Shown here: in pieces, positions 10,651 through 21,040 of the stretch | Position numbering within the stretch: the stretch's first letter is position 1 | Layout of the letters: each line of letters starts with the position of its first letter | From: Chromera velia | Taxonomy: Eukaryota; Sar; Chromeraceae | Reading direction: 5' to 3' | NCBI GenBank assembly: GCA_018398765.1 | Contig: JAHBMJ010001414.1 | Coordinates: 1 to 31,289 of the forward strand | DNA: 31,289 nt | Position numbers and translations under genes: made by a program | Notes under the pieces: generated by a model | The model's input: the letters and a program-made list of their open reading frames with translations, nothing else | What the model was told of the DNA's origin: nothing | Database searches by the model: none

Positions 10651-11300
10651 TAGGCAGACGATCTGCTGCATCGACTGACTGAATACACAGAAACAAGAGC
10701 AGATCGAGAGGCTCTGAATGCAATTATAACCGAAATTGAAGCCAAATTAGACAGAGCCCAAGAAAGAGAGAGAAAGTGGTTGCTATCGAAAGACTCCACC
10801 CCTCTAAAACATGCCACGCAAAGCGAATTGTTGGCACTAATGAAGGTCACCCTGGTACTCAGACACTCACCCATACCGGCCCTGCGACTCTTGCGAAACA
10901 TCTGTCTGCGCCCTCCATCGTAAGGCCTGCGATTCGATGCATGTGATGGTTACTTACCCCTCTTCCCGTCTCACTTTTTGAATGTTCTTTTTCTATCTCC
11001 CAAGTACATCTCCTGTCCCCCCTCTCCACCGGTCTTCCTGTCTGCCTCTACTGCCTGAGAGTCTCTGTTGCAGTCGTCGCACTCCTCCCATAGAAGGGAA
11101 ACGACATCAGCGATTGAGAAAGCATCTTCTAGATGCAGGGTGCCAGTGTTTAGAGTTGCAAGAATGAAGCCCCCTCCCGTTGTATGATGCAGGTCTGGTA
11201 AAGGGGCAATAAAGCATTGTCCTAGACTTATGTATTGCATGATGGCCTATAGACCAATTAATAATAATGATAATAATTGATTGATGATGATGATGATTGA
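10651..11300 (+). mobile_element. Probable third LINE-like fragment, copy C
   Basis: An ATG-less frame from just after a TAG at 10648-10650 to a TAA at 10921-10923 encodes a charged helical peptide including REALNAIITEIEAKLDRAQE and ERERKWLLSKDSTPLKHATQ. It resembles the coiled, Lys/Glu-rich C-terminal portions of copies A and B in character only. I did not find the zinc knuckle. The stretch then runs through non-coding sequence into an imperfect TAATAA/GATGAT tail (about 11258-11300), the kind of simple-repeat end seen on copies A and B. The link to the LINE family rests on position, orientation and tail, so it is weaker than for the other two. Confidence 0.4.
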
Positions 11301-11562
11301 GGGTTAAATCCTAGATTCAGCGACATATAAATATAATTTAAAGATTGTTTCAAAAGTTCGAATTAACGGTTCAAACCTGGTCTGTTACCTGGAGTCTAAC
11401 CGACTATGACACTATAGATCTGACGGCCGGCGTAGCTGGCTAGCTACTAGTATATATAAATTAGTTAAGGTCATAAATCGGCCCCAAACAATCTGTTTCA
11501 CCTCAATACGTCAAATACCTGAACTGCTTTTGTAACTGTTTATATGTCTAGAATAACACCAA
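11301..11562. other. AT-rich stretch downstream of the peptidase gene
   Basis: Nothing coding is seen. The segment would contain the 3' untranslated region and polyadenylation site of the minus-strand peptidase gene, and no clear AATAAA signal can be assigned on that strand. It includes a short TATATA run near 11451. Confidence 0.5.
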
Positions 11563-14500
11563 TCAACTAGGAATGACTCGGTCCCACGGGATTTCGCTTG
11601 TCATCGCGAGGAGGTTCCCGAATACGCGATCGGCCTCGTCCCGCAGAGCAGAGTGCTGGAATTCGTTGGAGACCCACCTGCATGCATGCATGTTTTCGTA
11701 GAAAACATATCTTCCTCTCTCTCTCTCTCTATGTGTGTGTATGTGTGTGTGTGTGAGAGAGAGAGAGAGAAAGAGGGACGGACGGACGGACTGACGGACT
11801 ATATCGTCTTTTCTTTCCCTTTTTCTCTTTCTTCATTCTCTTCTGTTTTTTTTTTCTTTCTTCGGACAGCCAGACAGACGGACAGACAGAGAGACAGACA
11901 AGACAAGACAAGACAGCCACACAGACTATGTGTTTCTTCTTCTTCTCCCTCCTTTTCTTCATGAACACAACAGACAAAAATAAAGAAAGAACAAAGACAA
12001 AAGAACAGCACCAACAATCAAACAGCGTGGGCAGGGGGCCCGAAAGGTGAGAGTTAAGCGCGCCCTGCTTCTCCACCTCCCGACAGACGGACAGACAGAC
12101 AGAGAGACAGACGGACAGACAGACGGACGTTGCACATGCTCCCGGAGGCCCGAGTAGGCTGGCGGTCTCCTCGCTGAACTCCCTCTCCACGAAGACATCG
12201 TCGTAAGAGATGAGGGCCGCAGTGGCAACAGAGCAGGCGCCGTTGCGAAGTTTGTCGATGTCATACAGATGAGGCCAGTCTGTCTTCTTTGCAAGAAGTT
12301 TGGCTGCCTCTCCTACCTGCATGTCAGCCGGAAGGAAGGAAGGAAGGAAGAAAGAAAGAAAGAAAGAAAAGAAAGAAAAGAAAGATAAAAGAAAGTTAAA
12401 AGAAAGATAAAAGAAAAGAAAGAAAGAAAGAAAGAAAGATCAGAGTTGACGAAGGAGATTTTCGAGCGGTGGGCACAAGTTTGGAAATTGGACAAGTGAA
12501 ACAATGAAGCCAAAACAAAGGGGAACCAACTCCGAGAAAAGCATGGAAAGAGACGCAGCATCTGAATGAAGAAATGGCAGATCGCGCACACACGCACCCG
12601 CACCCGCACACACACAGACACGCACAGAGACACACACAGATACATACACAGAGACACACGGCCGCAGAAACACACTCACACTCACACACAAAGACACACA
12701 GACACAGTCGCAATGAGAATGAACACTCGGACTCGGCTCGGTTTATGAAAAAAGAATGTTATTGAGAAGCACAGAGAGCGACCAAGTTTTTCTTTGCTCA
12801 CAGAAAGATCAGAAGGCAAGCAGGAATGCAGGTACGAAGGCAGACACGAAAGCAGGCGGAGGGACAGGCATGCGAAGTTCGTTGTCTTTTTGAATATTCA
12901 CGTGAGTTTGGTCCCCTCCCCCCCCAACCCTCTTGTAATCTGTTTGCCCCCCAAGACAGACAGACAGACGGACATTTCCTCCTAGTCGTTTGTACCCCTG
13001 TATCATCCACTCATGCACGGTCTCTCCAGTGAAGGGAACTGGGGTTCCATTCGCCACACACGACCGTGCATCAAAGGCAGAAGCAAACTCGGACTGTTGA
13101 CGCACGCGCTCAGCAGCCCAGTTAGAAGGGCTCCGCATCGGACCGTCACAATAGATAGACTCATGAAGCAGAAAGTAGAGCGGTCTCTTTTCAAACACTC
13201 CCGTGATGTCCTCAACCGCCTTCAGAAACTCTGTAGAGAGACGCCTGTCCGTGGTGTACCCGGCGCAGGGCCCCTTCACCCACGGATCTTCTATCAGCCA
13301 GTGCAGCTCCTCCATTCCCGAGTAGGATCCCAACAGCATACCCAGCTGTTGGAACCGCTCGGGTGTCAAAAGCCCCCCCCCTTGAAGCCGCACTCCCTCA
13401 TTTTCCGCGAGGTGCTGCACAATTGCGCGGACCTTCGCCACGTCGTTCGGGTACCTTGCGTAGTATCTCGCGGACCTCACCTGCATCCCATGCACGAAAG
13501 AAGATAAAAGACAAACTCACGAAGCGAGTCAAGGGAGAAAGAAAAGGGAGTCAGGTTCGCATTCAGGCGGAAGGAAGGCGAACTTTGCGAATCAGATGTA
13601 AAACTTTGTTGTGGACTTGCGCAAATTCATTCATTAACTGACTGACCTTCATGCGTCGATACGTGGCTGTGTAGACTTCATCGATTCCCCTGAGGACGGG
13701 CGCAAGGCCGCACGTGAAGAGGACTCGCTCGAGGGACTTTGGGAAGAAGGAGAGGTAGGAAAGGTTACAGAAACCCCCGAAACTCTGGCCCAGCAGGGTC
13801 CATTTGTTTTTTGGAAACAGAAACTGCCGAATTGCCTCTGCGTCCCTCACAATGTTGTCAGCTCGGAAGTGGCTCAGGTGTTCTGAACGGGCACACACGC
13901 GCATGGATGGATGTGGCCATGCATGGATACGAACACGAAGAGAAACGGTGATCATGTACAGCTTTCTCACTCCCTTGCTCACTGCCTCGTTCGCTCCATG
14001 CATTAAACACCACCCCCTCCAGCATACACAGCGAGAGTGAAAGAGACAGACAGGGCCAAGAGGGAACAGCCCGGAAAGCACGTAGACCACCGCGAGGAAC
14101 AGTTGCATTCAAATCCTTTTGATCGATTGGACGGTCATCAAGAGTCCTGCTCGACATTGAAAAGCAGAGAACATGAACGGATAAAGGCATGCATTTTCCT
14201 TTGGAGTCGAGGAAGCAAAAATTCTGAGAGCAGAAACAATTAACCCCCGTCACACAGCCACACACACGCAATCCAGCCCCCCACACCACCCCCACCGCCG
14301 AAGGCATGTACCTACCTGCGATTGCTTCAGGACTGCCAAGAGTTTCGAGCACATCCAAAGACGCTGGTGAGGACCTCCCTGTACCCCGCTGGTCGAGGAG
14401 ACAAATGCGAAAGTCATTCAGGGCAGTTTTCGTCCAGGCTCCTACCGGGTTACTCGGCCGGGGTGACGGCATTCCTGCGAGAAAAAGAAAAGAGGTAGCC

Positions 14501-14968
14501 CATGCAGGAATGAAATCAGCTGAGTAAGCTGCCGTCTCCCTCGATGAACCCGGTTTCCATAAGACCCGCCCCACTCCCATACATCCTCGCTTCTGCACAC
14601 AACCTTACGACACCCATTCAGCCCATAGAACAGTAAAAATCATTTATTAACAGATAAGTGGAAGCCTCACCTGGCCCTCCTTGAAAGTAGAGGAGACAGG
14701 GTGTCTCTGGGTTGCTGATGCTCTTTCGCACGAGCTCTCGCATGAAAATATGGATTTTTCTTCCATCTTCTGGTTTGTTGTAGTCCAGAGGGACTTCAAA
14801 GATTCGCTCAGTCACCTTGACCCCCCCATGCATCGAGGATTCTTCTACGCTGATCAATTTGATGGGCAAGCTCTGGGCTGGTGGTGCAGTCATTGTGAAC
14901 GCAGAAGTGAACTGAGCTAGAAAAGAAAGGAGACAGAATACGAATACCGGAACGCAACTCGAAGTCAT
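11563..14968 (-). CDS. Prolyl iminopeptidase-like alpha/beta hydrolase (family S33), 6 exons
   Basis: Joining 14968-14671, 14474-14316, 13882-13647, 13480-12974, 12316-12129 and 11677-11563 gives 1,503 nt, or 500 residues, with every GT-AG phase compatible. Family S33 enzymes release N-terminal proline from peptides. Visible motifs are QGGPG (96-100, oxyanion region), DQRGTGRS (127-134), the nucleophile elbow GQSFGG with Ser186, SYDDVF (437-442, likely acid Asp439 or Asp440) and WVSNEFQH (464-471, likely catalytic His471). HFRADNIVRDAEAIR, VYTATYRR and DWPHLYD also fit the long bacterial/plant-type branch. The chosen ATG gives a hydrophobic leader (residues 1-23) ending TSA, then Phe24, which resembles the signal-peptide/+1 Phe rule for complex plastids. 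Starting at Met26 would give a cytosolic form. The frame is also open upstream to 15229. The domain call is firm; the localisation is inference. Confidence 0.9.
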
Positions 14969-15661
14969 TTGTAGTTGTCTCCAACCCGTCGAAGTCCACG
15001 AAGAACACCAATTACGATAATGTATCACTGCAGCTAGTGACACAAATCTGCCATGCAGAGGGCGGATTTGAGAGGTTTGAAAGTCATGAGCAAGCAAAAG
15101 AGAGAGAAGCCAACCAATTAAGAACTTAGAACTTAGGAGACGGAGTCTTACCGTCACGGAGACGGTCCGGCGCAGGAAAGAAGCACGCTCGATCCGCGCC
15201 GAATCCGCGCGGACGGAATTAACTTCCAACCTGATTGGGTGTGGTTACACTGTGGTATGGTGTGAACGATACGTCACTTGAAGGTCAACTTTTGGAAGAC
15301 GCCCCTCCAAGCAGAGCGTCAGGTTGAAGGTTGAGAATTGGCAAGAACGCGACCTGTCGCGACTCCATCTTGGCGCTGTCGGTCGACCTGCGATGCATGG
15401 GCGTGCTTAAGTTTTTCATGTGTGAGTGTGGAGATCGAGGAGGATTGATTTTGAGGGGAAAGTCTCAAAGAAGTTCAGCAGGTCACGGCGAGCCAGGTTG
15501 TCTTAGAAAGGCTCGGAAAGAGAGAGTAGTTGGGCTTTCATTTCTTAATGCAGCTTCTCAATCTAGCTCGCGCGGCAGGAGCTTTTGAAAAGAAACTGAA
15601 ATCTGCAAAGCACCCAGCGGCGAAACCACTATATAACTCCCATTCTCGCTTCTTCCACACA
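14969..15661. promoter_or_regulatory. Divergent intergenic region between peptidase and zinc-finger genes
   Basis: This region of 693 bp separates the two start codons and should hold both 5' untranslated regions and promoters. The only motif I would point to is TATATAA at 15630-15636, 26 bp before the zinc-finger ATG. If it acted as a TATA box, the transcript would have almost no leader, so it may be fortuitous. An in-frame ATG at 15548 would extend the zinc-finger protein by 38 residues. The peptidase frame is likewise open to 15229. Either extension would shorten the non-coding part. Confidence 0.45.
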
Positions 15662-18120
15662 ATGGAAGAAGAGAACGACTACACGTTCCTGCAGAAGACC
15701 AGGATCTGCAGGCACTTTTTTGTTGGCAAGTGTACGTCAGTGCATGGGGAGGATTGGCAAGCTCTTTGCAGGATTTAAATGTTTTCAGGTTTCAGTGAGG
15801 TAACTGTTCTCCTAACGTCTCTCTTCCTTTCCTTGAAAATCAATGTGGCCGGTGTGCGTGTGCCTCTGAGATCGATTTCTTTTGCTTGCTGTTCTCTGTG
15901 AATAGTTCCAGGCCTGATCTGAGCTCCGTTCAATCGAATGGAGTCCGTGCTTCACACCTCGCAAGTTTTGAGCTTTTGCTTTTCATACTTCCCACTCTGC
16001 CTCTCTTTCTTCTCTTTTGAATGGAATTGTTGACGCACGCAAAAGTGAACTCTATGCCTGTTTGTCGGTGTGCCTTGAGCTCCTTCAGGTCGCATGGGCT
16101 CCTCTTGCCGGTTCGCCCACAACGCCACTGAGTTGAAACAGAATCCTGATCTGACCAATACATCTCTGTGCTTCGCCATTGCCAAGGTAGGCACGTCACA
16201 GTAGAACTAAATACATTGAGACGTGTGTATGAAGAATAGCAGTGGCATGCAGACTGATCGAGGGAAGCGGAGTTCGCTTACTTGACTCATCGGACGGAAC
16301 ACAGAAGTCTGTTACCTACTTTTGTTGTAGGCCTCCTTACGTTTTGTTGTATATCATGCTTCCGTTCTGCTCTCTTTTGCTCACAACGAATGGAGGCGTA
16401 GTGAAGACGCGGTCTTTTCTGGACGTTCATGTCTTCTCAGTTCGTTTCCTTTCCTTTCGTCCAGTTTTCATTCTTTCCCTATCCTTTGTCGTGTGTGCAC
16501 TGCCTGCCTTCTTGTGCGTGAGCGACTTATTCGACTCCGTCTGACTAGATATCTTTCTCCCTTCTTTTGCGTTTCATCAGGGCGTCCCCTGCAAGAAAGG
16601 AAGCCAGTGCACGTACGCGCACTCCGAATTCGGTCAGTCAGGCAGGCAGTCGGCCTTTTCTTTGTCTTCACGCCTTCTCCTCTTCGTCTGGGTTTCTCTT
16701 CGCAGCATGCAGCTTGTAATGTGCTTCTCCTTTCGGGGCTCGCTGGTTCACATGAACTTTTTTTTTCTGGCAGGGGACACACAGATGTTGCGTTCGTACC
16801 CGTCATGAGCTTTCTTCCGTTGGCTGCTAGTAAAGAGTGTCTGTCAGTCACCTGCCAGATTGCAGCAATATTCCTGGCGGTGAAGATCAATCGGGGTGCG
16901 TGTGTCTGATTTTGCCCCCACTTTTCTCCTAGAGCGTTTCCTTTTCACCGTGGGTGCATGCAATTGTTGTTTGTTTCGTTTTTGCAGAGCTGAAGGCGGC
17001 TCACGAGAGGCTTGGTCAGACGAACCCGGATCTCCTCAAAAGGAACGAGCGCATTACTGCCGAGAGGGAAGGAAGAGGGGATCGATGTTGCGATTCGAAT
17101 TGTAACAGTAGCAGTTCGGTGGGGAACCATGAGGAAAGGCAGAAGAAAACAAACGCGGTGGGAGAGAAGGAGAAACGCGGTATCTCTCCCACTTCCCTTC
17201 CTTCCTCCTCGTCTGACCCTGCCTATGCCGCAGGTACAGGCACTTCCAGAGCTTGGAGCTCTTCTCCCGATCCTCCCGCAGCGGGGGCACAGACAAGCGT
17301 GGTTGCATTTGTTGGCTCTGCCTGTGTTTCCTCGGGAAAGGAGATGGAGATGGGTCAAGAGAGGAGGGGTCAGGTCTTTCAACAGCAACAGCAGCAGGAG
17401 AAAAAAGACAAAGAGAGACCTGAACTGCCTCCGTATCCGACTCGATTCCCCCCTTCTGCCCCAGAAATCTCCGCCGCCGGCCATGCAAGTTGGGGGTTTA
17501 CCAACGGACTGAAAACCCGGTTCCCTCAGCCGCCGCAGGAGTTTCCTCACTCATCCGGTGTGTCACAGACTGAAAAGGGAAATGTCCTCAACGGATACCC
17601 CATTTCATCAGTCCAGCAGAAGACAGCGGGGCCACAGTGGTCTCCAGAGGCAGTCGTCGACCCTCCCCTGCAGCAGCAGCCTCCTTCACAGCCACAGCCA
17701 GAAAAGCGAAGAAGCATGGTTTCTTCTGTACCTCGTGCCGTAGTCGGCCCGAGAAACGGGTCTCTGTCTCTGTCTCGCAACACCAACGGCTTTCTGCCGA
17801 GTCCCGCCAAGTCCGTGCCCTTGGATGAAGTGGACTGCCATCAGGAGGCTTGTTGGCAGCAGACCGGGACAAAGACAGGTAGATGGTACCCCGACGATGA
17901 TGAGATCATCGTGGAAGGCCACGCACCAGGCTGCATTCCTCCTTCCTTCCATCATTCCTCTCTTCCCCCCGGCTGGCAACAGTTGATCGGTCCGATTCTC
18001 ACTGCTCCTCCTGGGGTAGACCTGGACAGCAGAAACGCTGACAAGGTCGGAGCTGTTCTGTATGCTGTGTTTGCAGAGCAGCAAAAGAGGATGAGAATGG
18101 AGAGAGAGATGACCGTCTAA
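15662..18120 (+). CDS. Tandem CCCH zinc-finger protein, 4 exons
   Basis: Exons 15662-15731, 16089-16186, 16581-16632 and 16988-18120 join to 1,353 nt (450 residues) with consistent phases. Finger 1 is Cys16, Cys24, Cys30, His34 (C-x7-C-x5-C-x3-H) and finger 2 is Cys51, Cys60, Cys66, His70 (C-x8-C-x5-C-x3-H). Each is followed by an acidic/hydrophobic ELK motif (NATELK, SEFELK). Intron 1 splits the codon of Cys24, and intron 2 falls inside finger 2. Such paired fingers generally bind RNA and act in mRNA stability or translation (family knowledge). The rest (about 74-450) is a disordered Ser/Pro/Gln-rich tail with QQQQQ runs. It ends in a more ordered segment (SLPPGWQQLIGPILTAPPGV, then a charged helix, about 403-450). 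The chosen ATG has A at -3 and G at +4. A longer start at 15548 is possible. The precise target is unknown. Confidence 0.9.
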
Positions 18121-18607
18121 AGGAAGGAACGGGTACGCCCGGGTGCCGAAGAAGGAAGGTGTGCATGCACGGAGAGTGAGGAAGGGAGGGTAGATCAAGA
18201 GAATGAACAGGAGAAGGTGAGATGACATTTTGAGTGAGAGGATTGCTGATCTCTTCTTTCTTTTCGATCGAATTTTCTCTCTCATTTCGATTATCGAGTC
18301 ACCGTGACGGAACGAAAGAGGACAGCACTGAATAAATGAGAAAGGTGAAGAAGAAGAAGAATAAGAACAGAAATGGATGGATGGGAGGATCTTGGTGGGC
18401 GGTCGAAAGGGAAATTGACGTCAAGAAAGTGCTGCAATGGTTTTAAGGGCTGCAGCGTTCTGATGGATTGGCCATTCAAATGAATTTCATCCATCCATTT
18501 CAATAAAGAAGATTCAGCAAATCGAGAAATAAAAGCAAGCCAACAAAGTCAAGCCTCGATGTTGCTTGTTTCTCGCTGTTCGTCTTTCTGAATGAATTAA
18601 TGAAGAA

Positions 18608-18641
18608 ATGCATGCATGCATGCAGCATGCATGCATGCATG
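18608..18641. repeat. GCAT palindromic microsatellite
   Basis: Two blocks of CATG repeats are separated by an AGCATG junction, giving a nearly self-complementary run rich in TGCATGCA. Similar shorter runs occur at 11679-11692 and 19189-19204. Confidence 0.8.
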
Positions 18642-18880
18642 ACTGGAAGAAAACAATTAAGAAATCAATCGACCATGATGAATGTCTGTCTTTCTGTCTT
18701 TCTGTCTTAATGAGTCTCTTTTTGAATGAAGGAGTTGGTGACTAAAAATGAACTAACCCTTCCTTGCTTGCTTTGATGATAGATGCATGTACCCAAATGG
18801 TAGGCCTTCGACGTGTGTTTGGTTTAAGAAAGAGGCCGGCCTTCGAGGAAAGTGTCGGCGTGCGAAAAAAGAAGGAACAC

Positions 18881-18941
18881 GAAAGGCTGCACAGCACTGA
18901 AAAGGCTGCACAGGCAGGTTTTCAGTGCTGTGCAGCCTTTC
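18881..18941. repeat. Perfect 23-bp inverted repeat with 15-nt loop
   Basis: Positions 18881-18903 are exactly the reverse complement of 18919-18941, with no mismatch, separated by the loop GGCTGCACAGGCAGG. The loop repeats the GGCTGCACAG word of the left arm, and AGTGCTG of the right arm recurs just after it (18941-18950), so the structure seems to have arisen by local duplication and inversion of a short GGCTGCACAG-containing unit. An RNA from either strand would form a strong hairpin of small-RNA-precursor size. Whether it is transcribed cannot be told. Confidence 0.85.
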
Positions 18942-20865
18942 AGTGCTGCAGTTCAGCTCTGAGGCAGAAAAGAACAGAACAGGACAGCGAGGGAGCTAGA
19001 GCCATTCGCTCTTGCCCGACAAACTCCGAAGGAGAAGAAGATGGGTGGACATGAGAGTCTAGAAGGACAGCCAGAAGGTCAGCACAGCCTCTCTCTTTCT
19101 CTGTCTGTCTCTCTGCCTGCTTGCGTGTGCGTGCCTTTGTGTGTGTTCTTCTGAATGTGGCAGTGATTGACTATGGTTGAACAGCATGAATGCATGCATG
19201 CATGTATGTATCTGATTTAAGCATCCCATGAGGCACCGTTTTCGCAGAGAATCTTTGCCGTGAAAATCGGTGATGCATGGGTGTGCAAACAGAGAGAGCG
19301 AGAGATCAGAAAAGAAGAAAACAGAAGGAAGGCATGCGGTCCGTGCGCGTCAAGGCCTGCTTGGAAAAGACAAGAAGATGAAGGGAAACAATCGAACAAA
19401 CTGAGAAGAGACAGAAGTATCAAAAGAAAGAAAGAAAGAAAAAAAGAAAGTATCGGTGAGACGCACAAACAGAGACAGGCAGCAATCGAAAAAGCCGAAT
19501 TTGCAGGGAGCCGCGGTAAATGTATTTAAAGCCGGCCGCGCGCCTCTTTCTGTAGATTTTCTGCTTGCTGGTTGCGTGTTTGATTTAAGTCGGCTGTCTC
19601 TATTGTTGAATCTTTCCGACCTCTTCTCTTTCGATCTGGCTCTTCTCCTTGTTGTTCCGGTTCTTCTTGCTTGAAGACAGACAGACAGACGAACGAACAA
19701 ACAAACAAACCATTTTCTTCTCTCTCTCTCTGTCCACTCCGGACCTTGATCAGATTGCTTTGCATGTAATTCTTTCTATCTATCTGTGTATGGATGGATG
19801 CACGGAGGTGTGGACCAGGTGAGGTAGGAGGTCTTGGAGAGAAATCCTGTTTCGAAATCAGTCGCCCGTCTCGTGATCCAAAGGTTTGTTTGTTTTCCAA
19901 GTGTAAACAACAAATCTTGCACCTCTCTCCTCTCTCACTCAGAGTCGGCGCGCACGCACATTTCAACTCCGCCTATTTTTTCGAATTAACGGATTAATTG
20001 CATCATGATCGATCGATCGAGTGATTCTTCTTTATACCTGACTGGATTGGATTTGTTGGGAACTTAATGAATGAATGAATGAATGAATGTGCATGGTTGA
20101 TTTTGTTGTTGGAGTGATTTCTTATACGCCTCGCGAAAGTGCTGAGCATTCGTCGAAAGAGAATTTGCGTTCAGCTTGAAAACCACTTCTTTCTCTCTTT
20201 CATCATCATACTTCGTCTCTCTGAGACTCTTTTGCTGTGAAGCGAGTGCTTCAAGTCTGAGACGGCATAGCAAACGGAAGTGAAAATAATGAGCGAGCGC
20301 ACGAATCCACGTGGCCATGATGGAAAGAAAAAAGGGGTGGAAAAAGGCCAGAGGGAAGGAGGAGAGAAAGGTAAGGAGGAAGCAACAAGGAAGGCACGCA
20401 GGAAAGCCGGAAGGCAGGAAACGATGGGAGCGTGCGCGAATTTGTTTTGCTTTCCGTACCCTTCCTGTAGGTGGTTGTTTGCATCCTTGCAGGAGGCATG
20501 CAGTGAGAGGCAGGGGGCGAATGGAAACCCACACGGTTTGTTCGGTCCTTCACCTTCGCCTGTCTCCGCTCCCTTCTCTTTCCTCTCGCTTTCCCTCTCT
20601 GGGAGACAGAGAGCGGCATCAGATGAGCAGAGAAGAGAGAGAACCCACCGGCTAAAGAGACTCGAAAGAAATCAGTGTAACTCTCTGTAACGATCAACGC
20701 AAACAAGAAAGGAAAAGTCAGTGACGAACAGAGGAGAGACAAGAGGGAGACAAGGGAGAGGTGGAGCGCTCTCCGTAAGGAGATCGCATGGAGCAAATGG
20801 GCCTGGGTGGCTGGCATTTTGTTTTTCCCTTTTCTTCGCAAGCCTATGTCCATTCTGGTATTTTT

Positions 20866-21040
20866 TCTCTTGAATGGAGTTGAAAAGGAAGGGAAAGGAA
20901 CGGCGAGCAATTTTTTTTTTTGCATGCAATTCTCTCGAATGGAGTTGAAAAGGAAGGGAAAGGAACGGCATTTTTTTTTTTTTTAAAGGAAATTTTCTTG
21001 AATGGATTTGAAAAAGAAGGGAAAGGAACGGCGAGAGAGC
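20866..21040. repeat. Minisatellite, about 2.6 units of ~65 bp
   Basis: The core TTGAAAAGGAAGGGAAAGGA occurs in two units and, slightly changed, in a third (starting near 20880, 20945 and 21009). Each core is preceded by TCTYGAATGGA-like sequence, and the first two are followed by ACGGC and a run of T. The period is about 65 bp. Open frames through it on the minus strand merely translate the repeat. Confidence 0.8.

Noticed and set aside
11365-11385. GGTTCAAACC, resembling a tRNA B box
   Set aside because: No matching A box, anticodon arm or acceptor stem could be placed around it.
14972-15229. Upstream in-frame extension of the peptidase start
   Set aside because: Open by chance over 86 codons. 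The ATG at 14968 gives a well-formed signal sequence, whereas the extension adds an unrelated basic segment. Not excluded.
15732-15778. Read-through of zinc-finger exon 1 into the following sequence
   Set aside because: Splicing at 15731 to 16089 restores the second cysteine and the exact CCCH spacing; the read-through destroys the finger.
16954-16987. ATG upstream of zinc-finger exon 4
   Set aside because: It lies in the pyrimidine-rich end of intron 3. The TTTTTGCAG acceptor at 16987 and phase agreement with exon 3 explain the frame.
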